Part shown: piece by piece, positions 34,420 to 41,531 of the stretch
Layout of the letters: the number at the start of each line of letters is the position of its first letter
Numbering within the stretch: the stretch's first letter is position 1
Origin: an uncultured Aquimarina sp.
GTDB lineage: Bacteria; Bacteroidota; Bacteroidia; Flavobacteriales; Flavobacteriaceae
Length of the DNA: 64,000 nt
Assembly (NCBI GenBank): GCA_947502885.1
Contig: CANNBP010000005.1
Span: 62,001-126,000, forward strand
Reading direction: 5' to 3'
Position numbers and translations under genes: made by a program
The notes under the pieces: model-generated
Databases searched by the model: none
What the model was told of the DNA's origin: nothing
Seen by the model: the letters and a program-made list of their open reading frames with translations, nothing else

Positions 34420-35358
34420 ATGAAAGAAGGAATATTACTTTGTGGTCATGGTAGTCGTCGAGAAGCAGCTATTACTTCATTTAAAAAATTAGTCTCTATT
34501 CTACAAAAACGTTATGAAAATGACTATGAAGTAGACTATGGCTTTCTAGAGTTTAATCATCCCACTTATGAGGCTGCTGTAGAACGTATGTACCTTAACG
34601 GAATTCGAAAAATATACGCACTGCCTGTTATTTTGTTCGCAGGATCACATGCAAAAAATGATATTCCGTACGAGCTTAATACACTACAAAGTTACCACCA
34701 GGATTTAACGATTACAATGGCAAAACACATTGGCGTTAGTTCCTTTTTATTAGATCTTGCTGTTAAAAGAATCGAAGAAACTGAAGCTACTCTAACTCCA
34801 ATGGACCGAAAAGAAACCTGTTTGGTAGTTGTGGGTAGGGGTACAACAGATCCAGACGCAAATAGTGATGTTTGCAAGTTAACCAGTATGCTTTGGGAAG
34901 GAATGGGATTTGGATTTGCTACTACAGCATATAGTGGTACGGCATACCCAAAGGTAGATGAGTCTTTACAAATGATTGAAAAACTAGGTTTTAAACGCAC
35001 AATTGTAATTCCGTTTTTCTTTTTTACCGGAGTGTTATTAGAACGTATATATGGACACGTAAATGATATGAATACTTCTTCTGATCTAGATTATGTATAC
35101 ACCTCTCCTTTTGGTACTGATGAATTATTGATGAAAGCTTTTGATGAACGCCTAGAAGAAGCCAAAACCGGAACCGCATACATGAATTGTCAACTTTGTA
35201 AGTACCGAAAACAAGTAGTAGGTTTTGAGCAAGATTATGGTAAAGAGCAAATTGGGCACCACCTTAATGTAAAAGGAATTCTTTTTGAAGAAGATGAAAA
35301 ACCGGGTGAAACTAAAAACTCTTTAGGTAGTAAGATTAAGAAAGCACTCGGTATTTAA
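34420..35358 (+). CDS. cbiX: Sirohydrochlorin cobaltochelatase, long form
   Basis: 312 residues: two chelatase half-domains in tandem. Half 1 carries LLCGHGSRREAA and FAGSHAKNDIP, half 2 VVVGRGTTDPDANSD and FFFFTGVLLERI. A C-terminal tail has NCQLCKYR, a Cys pair that may bind metal or an Fe-S cluster. It inserts cobalt into sirohydrochlorin early, as in the anaerobic route. Last gene of the riboswitch-controlled unit. Confidence 0.93.
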   Translation: MKEGILLCGHGSRREAAITSFKKLVSILQKRYENDYEVDYGFLEFNHPTYEAAVERMYLNGIRKIYALPVILFAGSHAKNDIPYELNTLQSYHQDLTITMAKHIGVSSFLLDLAVKRIEETEATLTPMDRKETCLVVVGRGTTDPDANSDVCKLTSMLWEGMGFGFATTAYSGTAYPKVDESLQMIEKLGFKRTIVIPFFFFTGVLLERIYGHVNDMNTSSDLDYVYTSPFGTDELLMKAFDERLEEAKTGTAYMNCQLCKYRKQVVGFEQDYGKEQIGHHLNVKGILFEEDEKPGETKNSLGSKIKKALGI

Positions 35359-35503
35359 TCCATATGATGGAGTTTAATTCTTTGAAGGTTACATAGAAGT
35401 CTGAAAAAACGATTTTTCTAGTCGATGATTCTGAACTTGCCTATAGATAGTCAAACCAGTTTTCAAAATACTCCTAATATTCACTAGAGCAACAAGCATT
35501 ATT

Positions 35504-35533
35504 AAAAAAAGACTGCCTTTTTAGACAGCCTCT
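35504..35533 (-). terminator. Intrinsic terminator for the GG peptide at 35558
   Basis: Read on the minus strand, GGCTGTC TAAAAA GGCAGTC is followed by seven T. The stem pairs fully if G-U pairs are allowed. It lies 24 bases after the peptide stop. Confidence 0.7.
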
Positions 35534-35557
35534 TCTTTAATAAATTGATTGAATCTT

Positions 35558-35731
35558 TTAACAAGTTGCTATTTCATTTGGGCCTAATTTTCTGTATTCT
35601 CCAACACCAGGACCTACTTCAACACAACCATATCTATCATCCTCTGGTTGTCCAGCTTGTCCACCACCATTTATGGCTTTCTGTTGTGTTTTGTTTAATG
35701 CCTTTCCTAATTTCAAAATTCCTTTTTTCAT
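35558..35731 (-). CDS. GG-leader bacteriocin-like peptide, orphan copy
   Basis: 57 residues. The leader ILKLGKALNKTQQKAINGGG almost matches that of the peptide at 39262 (KIGKALNKTEQKSINGGG). The core has two Cys (YGCVEV and terminal ATC) plus several Gly and Pro, and is unrelated to the other core. A terminator follows. Upstream lie a conserved element (35767-35807) and the collapsed C39/VKOR gene (35861-36010), so this peptide has probably lost its local maturation partner but could use the one at 39633. Confidence 0.75.
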   Translation of the reverse strand: MKKGILKLGKALNKTQQKAINGGGQAGQPEDDRYGCVEVGPGVGEYRKLGPNEIATC

Positions 35732-35766
35732 TATTTAATGATTTAAAAAATATTAATTTCTTGATT

Positions 35767-35807
35767 ATTTAAAGACACTCAAGGTATATGTCTATTCCTC
35801 ATGAGAG
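35767..35807 (-). promoter_or_regulatory. Conserved element upstream of GG peptide, copy 1
   Basis: ATTTAAAGACACTCAAGGTA followed by TATGTCTATTCCTC is identical to 39519-39552. Directly after it a palindrome changes from CTCATGAG here to CTCGCGAG there, with both halves changed together. It lies 36 bp before the peptide start on the minus strand. It could be an operator or an RNA element; the compensating change argues for selection on the dyad. Confidence 0.55.
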
Positions 35808-35860
35808 AATTTTATTTGAATCCAAATTTTTCTACGCCTAGTGGCTTTAATTTATGCTCT

Positions 35861-36010
35861 TCAATAAAAAGATAAGATCTTCTTTTGGGTATGTTTTAGG
35901 CTAGGGTAAGATGGATGACTTTGTATTTGAAAAATGAATTCTTTGGTATCAAGAGAAATACCAGTTTTCTTTAATAGTTTTTGTACAATATGTTCTAATT
36001 CCCCTTTCAT
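35861..36010 (-). pseudogene. Internally deleted copy of the C39/VKOR/thioredoxin gene
   Basis: The first 39 codons (start 36010: HIVQKLLKKTGISLDTKEF, QIQSHPSYPSL) match the N-terminus of the 543-residue protein at 39633-41264. The sequence then jumps, in a shifted frame, to YPKEDLIFLL, which matches YPKEYQKEDLIFFI near that protein's C-terminus, and stops soon after. About 1.4 kb encoding the VKOR and thioredoxin domains is gone. The 50-codon frame ends at TGA, 35861-35863. Confidence 0.85.
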
Positions 36011-36086
36011 TATTCCTTAATTTTTATACTAGTTTTACCTATCCTTATCATAATCAACTTGAATTTTAAATACTTTAAAAAAGTCT

Positions 36087-36123
36087 GGCCAAAGTTTTTT
36101 TATGCCCCCTTTCCACTTTGGCC
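36087..36123. repeat. Inverted repeat GGCCAAAGT/ACTTTGGCC
   Basis: Perfect 9-bp arms (36087-36095 and 36115-36123) around 19 bases, with outer AAAGTC/GACTTT words extending it loosely. It lies in the spacer between the collapsed VKOR copy and regulator B and is absent from the equivalent spacer at 41265-41531. Confidence 0.55.
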
Positions 36124-36242
36124 GTTTTGACTTTTTATAAATAAACTAAACGTTTTTTGATTGACGATGAATCGATTTATTTAAAAATTATATGAACAAA
36201 TGTATGAGGGAAATCTATGCTATTACAAATATTTGTGCTCTG

Positions 36243-36277
36243 TATTCTAGAAAACTGGAGTCCTCTTTTCTAGAATA
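36243..36277. promoter_or_regulatory. Twin palindrome upstream of regulator B (candidate operator)
   Basis: TATTCTAGAAAA (36243-36254) and its exact reverse complement TTTTCTAGAATA (36266-36277). Each holds the palindrome TTCTAGAA, with centres 23 bp apart. The second ends 22 bases before the -7 element TAAATTTG at 36300. The layout is the same as before regulator C, and the site lies in the divergent spacer, so it could control both directions. Confidence 0.65.
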
Positions 36278-36299
36278 TAGACGTTCTAATTTTAATACT

Positions 36300-36307
36300 T
36301 AAATTTG
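36300..36307 (+). promoter_or_regulatory. -7 element (TAAATTTG) of regulator B
   Basis: An exact match to TAnnTTTG, 36 bp before the ATG at 36343. The operator-like twin palindrome covers the expected -33 region. Confidence 0.5.
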
Positions 36308-36342
36308 CTCAAACAAATCATACTCTGAGAAAATAACTTATA

Positions 36343-38040
36343 ATGAATAAAATAAAAGCTCTACTATTTATTACAATCTTTTTTTCGGTAAATAAAAGTA
36401 TCTCTCAAGAAAATATAAAGGATTTTACCGTTCCTGATTCATTAAAAAGTAAGAATTATGATGAGTTTTTAGGTGAATTCTCGAAAAATTCTGAAGATAC
36501 AATACGAGCCTCTATTTATCTTAAGTCATATTTGAAAAAAGCTCTGTACGATCAGGATAGCATAAAAATGGCTAGAGCATATACCATATTATCTTATTAT
36601 CAAGATAGCGATCAAAGAAGGTTGTCTTATTTAAACAAGGCTATTTTGTTAAGCAAAGGACAAAAAAACAAATATTTTCCTGTTCTTAGCTATATATATA
36701 TGGGTGTTTTTTATAAAGGGAATTGGAAATATGATAAGGCACTTCAATCTTTTTTAAAAGCTTTAGAATATGCCAAAAAATATGATAACCACATATACGT
36801 TCATTATGCCAAATGCAATATTGGTACTATTAAAAATAAAATTGGAAAACATGAAGAAGCTCTAGAAATATTTAGAGAAGCTGTGGCCTTAGAGGATCAA
36901 AAAAAGGAAAAAGACAGTATAACTTATGCAGAAATTTTATATTCAATTTCTGAAGTCTTTTCGAATTTAAAAAAGCTTGATTCTTCTAATTACTATACAG
37001 AAAAAGGATTAAAAATTTCCCGAAATAATGAGTATGGTATACACTCAAAACTACAACTTATAAAAGCTATTAATTTATTTAAGAAGGAACAATATGATCA
37101 AGCGTCTCAAGTAATTCATCGAATAAAAAAAGAATTATATGTCTTGGCTGATAAAGAAGAGTGGATACGTGCCCACTTTTATTTAGGCAAAATTAAAGAA
37201 CGTACCCAACAGCAGGACTCTGCTCAATACTACTATCAAAAAATAGATACCTTTTTTCAATCTAAAATATATGCCATTCATGAAGTTCGAGATAGTTATG
37301 TCTCTTTGTTAAGCATGGCTAAAACAAAAAAGAATAAGGATGAACAATTACTTTATATCAAACGACTATTGGATTTTGATAGTACTGTTTCTACTACTAA
37401 TCGTAAATTAAGTGAAAAGCTCATTACTGAATATGATACTCAACAGTTATTATCTGAAAAACAACAAATTATACGACATACCCAACAAAAGAAAAATCTC
37501 TATCAGCGCCTTTTTACCATTTTTATCATTTTATTTCTTTTAACAAGTTCATTAGTTCTATATCAATACTTTAAGAGAAAAAAATATCAAAAACGATTTG
37601 AAAAATTAATCCGTGAAACTTATAAGAAAAGAGAACCTATTGAGCAAGAAACAAGTTTTACATCTATTGAAGAAATAGGAATGTCTCAAACTTTGATTAC
37701 AGAACTCTCAGAAAAGCTTATAAAATTTGAGAAAAACGAAGGCTTTCTTGCTCCTAATATAACCACTACTGTTTTGGCAAAAAAGTTCAAAACCAATAAC
37801 AAATACTTGTCTAAAGTAATCCATACCACCAAAGGGAAAAAAGTAAATCACTATATTAATGATTTACGAATCGACTATACTGTTGAACGCTTAAAAAATG
37901 ATACCATATTTAGAGCTTATACGGTAAAGGCTATTGCCAGCGAGATTGGATTTACCAATGCAGAGTCTTTCTCTAAGTATTTTCATAAAAAAACAGGACT
38001 GTATCCTTCTTATTTTATAAAAAAGCTTAATGCCTCTTAA
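36343..38040 (+). CDS. TPR-TM-AraC hybrid transcriptional regulator (module B)
   Basis: 565 residues. Signal-like N-terminus (about 1-21, ISQ), TPR helices to about 340, a conserved LITEYDTQQLLSEKQ coil before a membrane span (about 386-406), then a cytoplasmic linker and AraC-type HTH (about 470-565: LAKKFKTNNKYLSKVIH, KAIASEIGFTNAESFSKYF). The C-terminal third is almost the same as in regulator C (41532), while the N-terminal part is more diverged, as expected for a sensor that has changed ligand. Its peptide partner is at 38171. Divergent from the collapsed VKOR copy. Confidence 0.88.
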   Translation: MNKIKALLFITIFFSVNKSISQENIKDFTVPDSLKSKNYDEFLGEFSKNSEDTIRASIYLKSYLKKALYDQDSIKMARAYTILSYYQDSDQRRLSYLNKAILLSKGQKNKYFPVLSYIYMGVFYKGNWKYDKALQSFLKALEYAKKYDNHIYVHYAKCNIGTIKNKIGKHEEALEIFREAVALEDQKKEKDSITYAEILYSISEVFSNLKKLDSSNYYTEKGLKISRNNEYGIHSKLQLIKAINLFKKEQYDQASQVIHRIKKELYVLADKEEWIRAHFYLGKIKERTQQQDSAQYYYQKIDTFFQSKIYAIHEVRDSYVSLLSMAKTKKNKDEQLLYIKRLLDFDSTVSTTNRKLSEKLITEYDTQQLLSEKQQIIRHTQQKKNLYQRLFTIFIILFLLTSSLVLYQYFKRKKYQKRFEKLIRETYKKREPIEQETSFTSIEEIGMSQTLITELSEKLIKFEKNEGFLAPNITTTVLAKKFKTNNKYLSKVIHTTKGKKVNHYINDLRIDYTVERLKNDTIFRAYTVKAIASEIGFTNAESFSKYFHKKTGLYPSYFIKKLNAS

Positions 38041-38064
38041 CACTCTGCTTAATAGCAATAAAAG

Positions 38065-38092
38065 ATAGTCTATTTTCTAGAAAATAGACTAT
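38065..38092. promoter_or_regulatory. 28-bp perfect palindrome before peptide gene B
   Basis: A perfect 28-bp dyad centred on TTTTCTAGAAAA, with arms ATAGTCTA and TAGACTAT. It shares the TTTCTAGAAA core with the sites before regulators B and C and with 43260-43279. A promoter-like TACTTTTA begins at 38133, 41 bases after its end. It is too AT-rich with no T-run after it, so it is not read as a terminator of the regulator gene. Confidence 0.7.
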
Positions 38093-38170
38093 TAAACCCT
38101 CACAAATGTTAACATTATTAACATATAATTTTTACTTTTATCTCGGAATACAAACTTAAACCCGTATAAA

Positions 38171-38377
38171 ATGAGAACAAAAAAAAAATTATTAAGGCTA
38201 GAAAAACTACAAATTACAAACCTTAAAAATCCAGACCGTATTAAAGGAGGAGGAAATGATGGAACCGGAGGAACTGATACAGGAGTTTCGGCTCATGTTA
38301 AAATATGTGTAGGCAAAAGTCAGGGAGATGCTAGCCCCGGAGGTGGTAATGCTGGAATTCCTGGAGGAGGATGCTAA
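38171..38377 (+). CDS. Double-glycine leader peptide (module B)
   Basis: 68 residues. The leader ends LEKLQITNLKNPDRIKGG, like peptides A and C. The core is very Gly-rich with two Cys (KICVGK and the C-terminal GGGC) and several Ser/Thr. It lies 130 bp after regulator B with its own palindrome and promoter-like sequence, and a strong terminator follows, so it can be transcribed alone. No modification enzyme is directly adjacent. Confidence 0.78.
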   Translation: MRTKKKLLRLEKLQITNLKNPDRIKGGGNDGTGGTDTGVSAHVKICVGKSQGDASPGGGNAGIPGGGC

Positions 38378-38390
38378 GATATATTATTAG

Positions 38391-38448
38391 AGATGTCATA
38401 ATACTAAAATTGTGCTTTTACATTTTATTGTATTATGACATCTTTTTT
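38391..38448 (+). terminator. Intrinsic terminator after peptide gene B
   Basis: AGATGTCATAATAC (38391-38404) pairs perfectly with GTATTATGACATCT (38430-38443), followed by TTTTT. The loop is long (25 bases). It is 13 bp after the peptide stop. Confidence 0.8.
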
Positions 38449-38576
38449 AACCTTCTATAAAGAATAAATTAAGTTTTGAAATGTTGTAAGAGTAAAATTT
38501 AATAAACTATAATGGCCATTGATTGGTCTAATTATCTCCAAAAGCGACTAGGTAATTTCTATGAAAGCTAAATACC

Positions 38577-39164
38577 CTATCTTAAAGCGGGTCCAGAAAC
38601 CCAAAGTACTATTGATCTACGCTCTCCTTTTGTGACAGGGGTTACTCTATGCATACAATACGAAGGAAACAAAATCACTGCCCCTTTCTTTTTAGGTATT
38701 TGCTGTACATCTTTACTCACAAACATTTCAAGTTCTCCTCCTTCATATTCATCTGGATCAGAAAGTTGTAAAACAATACTAATTTTTCGTTTTTGGGTAG
38801 CACCTCCACCTACATCCATATGCCAGTTATAATGCCCACCATCACTACGATAAATACCATACTGTATATTTTCTAACATTCCTATTAAATCAAATTGCCA
38901 AAGCTCATCATTAGCCTTTACAGACAATTCTGCAAATTTTTTATACAACCAATGAACATCTTCCATTTTAGATGATAACCATTTCACCTCGCTTTTTCGA
39001 TATTCTTCGTTCTTATTGGTTCCGGAGTTAAGCACTGCTTTCTGAAAATCCAATGTATCGGCTAGTTGGTGAATTCTCTCAATTTCTTCATTGGTAAACG
39101 CATTGGGTTCAAAATACCAATTTCCTATCTCTTTATTTGTTTTATGCTCAATTAAAAAACTCAT
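38577..39164 (-). CDS. 2-oxoglutarate/Fe(II) oxygenase (prolyl-hydroxylase-like)
   Basis: 195 residues from the ATG at 39164 (MSFLIEHK); the frame runs upstream to a TTG inside a hairpin, which is not a likely start. A double-stranded beta-helix oxygenase with the iron triad His115-x-Asp117 (NWHMDVGGG) and His172 (YCMHRVTPV), and the 2OG-binding Arg in GERRSIVLW. It belongs to the P4H/PKHD-like group. It lies 98 bp downstream of the six-Cys GG peptide on the same strand, so it may hydroxylate that peptide; a general housekeeping role is the alternative. Confidence 0.88.
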   Translation of the reverse strand: MSFLIEHKTNKEIGNWYFEPNAFTNEEIERIHQLADTLDFQKAVLNSGTNKNEEYRKSEVKWLSSKMEDVHWLYKKFAELSVKANDELWQFDLIGMLENIQYGIYRSDGGHYNWHMDVGGGATQKRKISIVLQLSDPDEYEGGELEMFVSKDVQQIPKKKGAVILFPSYCMHRVTPVTKGERRSIVLWVSGPALR

Positions 39165-39203
39165 GGTTATTACTTTAATTTCAAATATATTTTTAAATAA
39201 CAA

Positions 39204-39222
39204 GGCGTACAAATTGTACGCC
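39204..39222 (-). terminator. Hairpin between GG peptide and oxygenase genes
   Basis: GGCGTACAA and TTGTACGCC form a 9-bp GC-containing stem around a single base. On the minus strand TTGTTATTTAAAAA follows, so it may act as a weak terminator or attenuator that lets only part of the peptide transcript reach the oxygenase gene, or as an RNA processing site. Confidence 0.5.
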
Positions 39223-39261
39223 CTGAAATCGAATTATAAATTTATCTTTAAGATAATATTA

Positions 39262-39483
39262 TTAGCACCACCCTGTTGCTCCATTTCCATTTCCTCCACA
39301 CTGTATAGCTTGATTGATATAGCATGGTTTATCTTGGCTTAAACAAGCTTCTTCATCAATGGCAAATGCTTGTACCCCTTCGCATCTATAGCGGCAAACA
39401 CCACCTGGTCTTCCTCCACCATTGATACTTTTTTGTTCTGTTTTGTTTAATGCTTTACCTATTTTTAAAATTGTTTTTTTCAT
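39262..39483 (-). CDS. GG-leader bacteriocin-like peptide with six Cys
   Basis: 73 residues. Leader KIGKALNKTEQKSINGGG, then a core with six Cys (GVCRYRCEG, EACLSQ, KPCYIN, IQCGG, terminal GWC). Six Cys imply up to three disulfides after export. Upstream on the same strand is the C39-like/VKOR/thioredoxin protein gene (39633-41264), a plausible disulfide former. Downstream is a 2OG oxygenase. Peptide, oxidase and oxygenase form a coherent unit for a matured secreted peptide. Antimicrobial or signalling use is inference. Confidence 0.8.
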   Translation of the reverse strand: MKKTILKIGKALNKTEQKSINGGGRPGGVCRYRCEGVQAFAIDEEACLSQDKPCYINQAIQCGGNGNGATGWC

Positions 39484-39518
39484 TGTCAGATAATTTAAAA
39501 TATTTATAACCCTTAATC

Positions 39519-39560
39519 ATTTAAAGACACTCAAGGTATATGTCTATTCCTCGCGAGAGA
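39519..39560 (-). promoter_or_regulatory. Conserved element upstream of GG peptide, copy 2
   Basis: Second copy of the element at 35767-35807: the same 34 bases, then CTCGCGAG in place of CTCATGAG and GAGAAT. It lies 35 bp before the peptide start on the minus strand and 72 bp after the VKOR gene stop, so the peptide probably has its own promoter or RNA leader. Confidence 0.55.
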
Positions 39561-39632
39561 ATATTGTTAATAAACCAATTCCTTTTCGGTCTGGTTCTTC
39601 ATTACTATTTCTTTAAATTTTTTAGGTTAGAT

Positions 39633-41264
39633 TTAGTTAAATATCAGCTTATCGTCATAATACGTAATAGTAGTAACGTCTTTTTCCTGAACACTTATTT
39701 CTTCTAAATCTTCTATAAAAAAGATTAGATCTTCTTTTTGATATTCTTTGGGATACGATTTACCATTAATTAAAATTTCTGGAGTAAAATTAATAGCGTT
39801 GTTAGTACACCATAGATATTGCTTTTTCAACTCATCTATATAGGTTTCTTTATCTGCAGTATTTTCCCATTTATTAAGCCACTTTTCTGGAGGCATACCC
39901 TCATAGATTTCATCCATGGCTTGTAAGCACACTTTTTCTCCTTGTGCATTATAATTGCTTAGCAACGTTTCTACTATTCTTACAATATCACTCTCCTTAT
40001 TTTCTATGCTTACATTAAAACGTACGTTAACTTTTACAAGGCTTTCATATGTAGTCAAAATCTTTTGAATTTGTTGGTGCGCCGATTTACAATACCCGCA
40101 AAAAGGATTGGTTATTAACGTGATTTCAATATCAGCTTCAGGATTACCAAAAACAATTCCCCGATCATTTTCAATATAAGTTTTCAGTTCTGGTGATTTT
40201 TGTAGTAAACCGTTAAACACCTCAAAATTCCTTTTAAAGCGATTACTTTCGATTTTATCCTTTCTTAGGCTTTTGTTTTCAATTACTAATGGTTTGATAT
40301 AATTCCAAATTAACCATACTGATGTGATAACTACTATCGTAATTATTATATCATTTATAACAAATTCATCTATAAAAGAATTCGCGAATATCGAAATGCC
40401 TGCTTGCGTCCATAGTATAGCAACAACACTTAAGCACAATGCACACCACTTTTTTACTACTTTGTATTGATAATAGATCGAATACAAAGCTATAGGCAAA
40501 GCAAATAAACTAATAGTATATGATAGTTTTGGAGAAGTAAGTACCAAAGTTAATAACGTTAAAACTGAAAAATACATCAGACTAAGATCACTTAACTTAT
40601 ACCTTTTACCAATTTGTGCGCCTTTTGAGTTGAGAACAAAGTCACAATCTGCTGTGTCATCTACATTAGAACAAAAAGCGTTTCCAATCACTGTTTGTAA
40701 CCCCAACTCTTGTCTAATAATAGCCCAGCTAACAACACCCCCAATTAAAGAAAAAACAAGATGAAGTAAATTGTATAATGAGATCTCTTTTTGATATACT
40801 ATAAACCCTAAAGATACGATCAATAGCCCTAGCGCTGTATATACCATAGGGAATGTTTTTCTTGTGTTTTCTACAGCATCTTCATCTTCAGAACCTTCAA
40901 CAGCAATGATAATCCCTGTGAATAAACTTAGAAATTCACTTTCTGTATATTTTTTCTCTTTATTACCAGTACTTAAAACTAAATATTCATGTTCTTTGCG
41001 TTCAACATTTACCAGTTCTTGTTGTTCCTTACCAGTATTAATTTGTGCGATAAAACAATCTGGCAATTGTACTAATGTTTCTTGATCAACAGGAACTTCT
41101 GCTGCTATATTTTCAATATTAAAATGATCTAATACACCTATAATTGCGTGCAAACTTGGATATGAGGGATGGCTTTGTATTTGAAAATTGAGTTCTTCAC
41201 TATCAAAAGAAATATCATTTTTCTTTAATAGTTTTTGTACTAAGTTAATTACTGAGTTTTTCAT
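39633..41264 (-). CDS. C39-like / VKOR / thioredoxin fusion membrane protein
   Basis: 543 residues. Part 1 (about 1-125) resembles a C39 double-glycine peptidase fold (QIQSHPSYPSLHAIIGVLDH) but has no Cys where the nucleophile is expected, so it may bind leaders without cutting. Part 2 (about 135-330) is a VKOR domain with membrane spans, loop Cys198 and Cys207 (CSNVDDTADC) and active pair Cys274/Cys277 (WCALC). Part 3 (about 355-520) is a thioredoxin-like domain with Cys389/Cys392 (PFCGYCKS) and a Pro-containing FTPEIL turn. It should oxidise cysteines in the periplasm. It sits next to a six-Cys GG peptide and diverges from regulator C. It is not a transporter itself. Confidence 0.88.
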   Translation of the reverse strand: MKNSVINLVQKLLKKNDISFDSEELNFQIQSHPSYPSLHAIIGVLDHFNIENIAAEVPVDQETLVQLPDCFIAQINTGKEQQELVNVERKEHEYLVLSTGNKEKKYTESEFLSLFTGIIIAVEGSEDEDAVENTRKTFPMVYTALGLLIVSLGFIVYQKEISLYNLLHLVFSLIGGVVSWAIIRQELGLQTVIGNAFCSNVDDTADCDFVLNSKGAQIGKRYKLSDLSLMYFSVLTLLTLVLTSPKLSYTISLFALPIALYSIYYQYKVVKKWCALCLSVVAILWTQAGISIFANSFIDEFVINDIIITIVVITSVWLIWNYIKPLVIENKSLRKDKIESNRFKRNFEVFNGLLQKSPELKTYIENDRGIVFGNPEADIEITLITNPFCGYCKSAHQQIQKILTTYESLVKVNVRFNVSIENKESDIVRIVETLLSNYNAQGEKVCLQAMDEIYEGMPPEKWLNKWENTADKETYIDELKKQYLWCTNNAINFTPEILINGKSYPKEYQKEDLIFFIEDLEEISVQEKDVTTITYYDDKLIFN

Positions 41265-41383
41265 TGTTATTTATCTTGGCTTATATTTTTCAAAAAAAGT
41301 TGTCGGTCTTAAATTACGTAATGTCTTTTTATTTTACTGAAACCAAAATTACTTTATCCTCATTATGTTTTGTAAAGTTTTAC

Positions 41384-41391
41384 CAAATATA
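41384..41391 (-). promoter_or_regulatory. -7 element (TATATTTG) of the C39/VKOR gene
   Basis: On the minus strand TATATTTG matches TAnnTTTG, 119 bp before the ATG at 41264. Its distance from the nearest palindrome (41431-41440), about 39 bp, resembles the 41-45 bp spacing seen before the peptide genes, so the same regulator may activate it. Confidence 0.4.
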
Positions 41392-41430
41392 ATAGTGTAC
41401 TTAATGCTTAAGCAAACAGATTTGACCTAC

Positions 41431-41464
41431 TTTCTAGAAAAGTATACTGCTATTTTCCAGAAAA
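41431..41464. promoter_or_regulatory. Twin palindrome upstream of regulator C (candidate operator)
   Basis: TTTCTAGAAA (41431-41440) and TTTTCCAGAAAA (41453-41464), centres 23 bp apart as before regulator B. The second site ends 68 bp before the regulator start, the same distance in B counted from the TTCTAGAA core. It sits between the divergent VKOR and regulator genes. Confidence 0.65.
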
Positions 41465-41487
41465 CAGAGTTACTATTTTTAATAATG

Positions 41488-41495
41488 TAACTTTG
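41488..41495 (+). promoter_or_regulatory. -7 element (TAACTTTG) of regulator C
   Basis: An exact TAnnTTTG match, 23 bases after the twin palindrome and 36 bp before the ATG at 41532. The spacing is nearly the same as in module B. Confidence 0.5.
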
Positions 41496-41531
41496 CGCGA
41501 AGCATGATATACTTGGATAAAACACAAAAAG

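Noticed and set aside
35545..35772. 75-codon plus-strand frame
   Set aside because: It is the antisense of the GG peptide gene at 35558-35731, whose leader match and terminator are much stronger evidence.
38065..38092. Terminator of regulator B
   Set aside because: The palindrome has no T-run, and its core is shared with sites upstream of regulators B and C, so an operator is the better reading.
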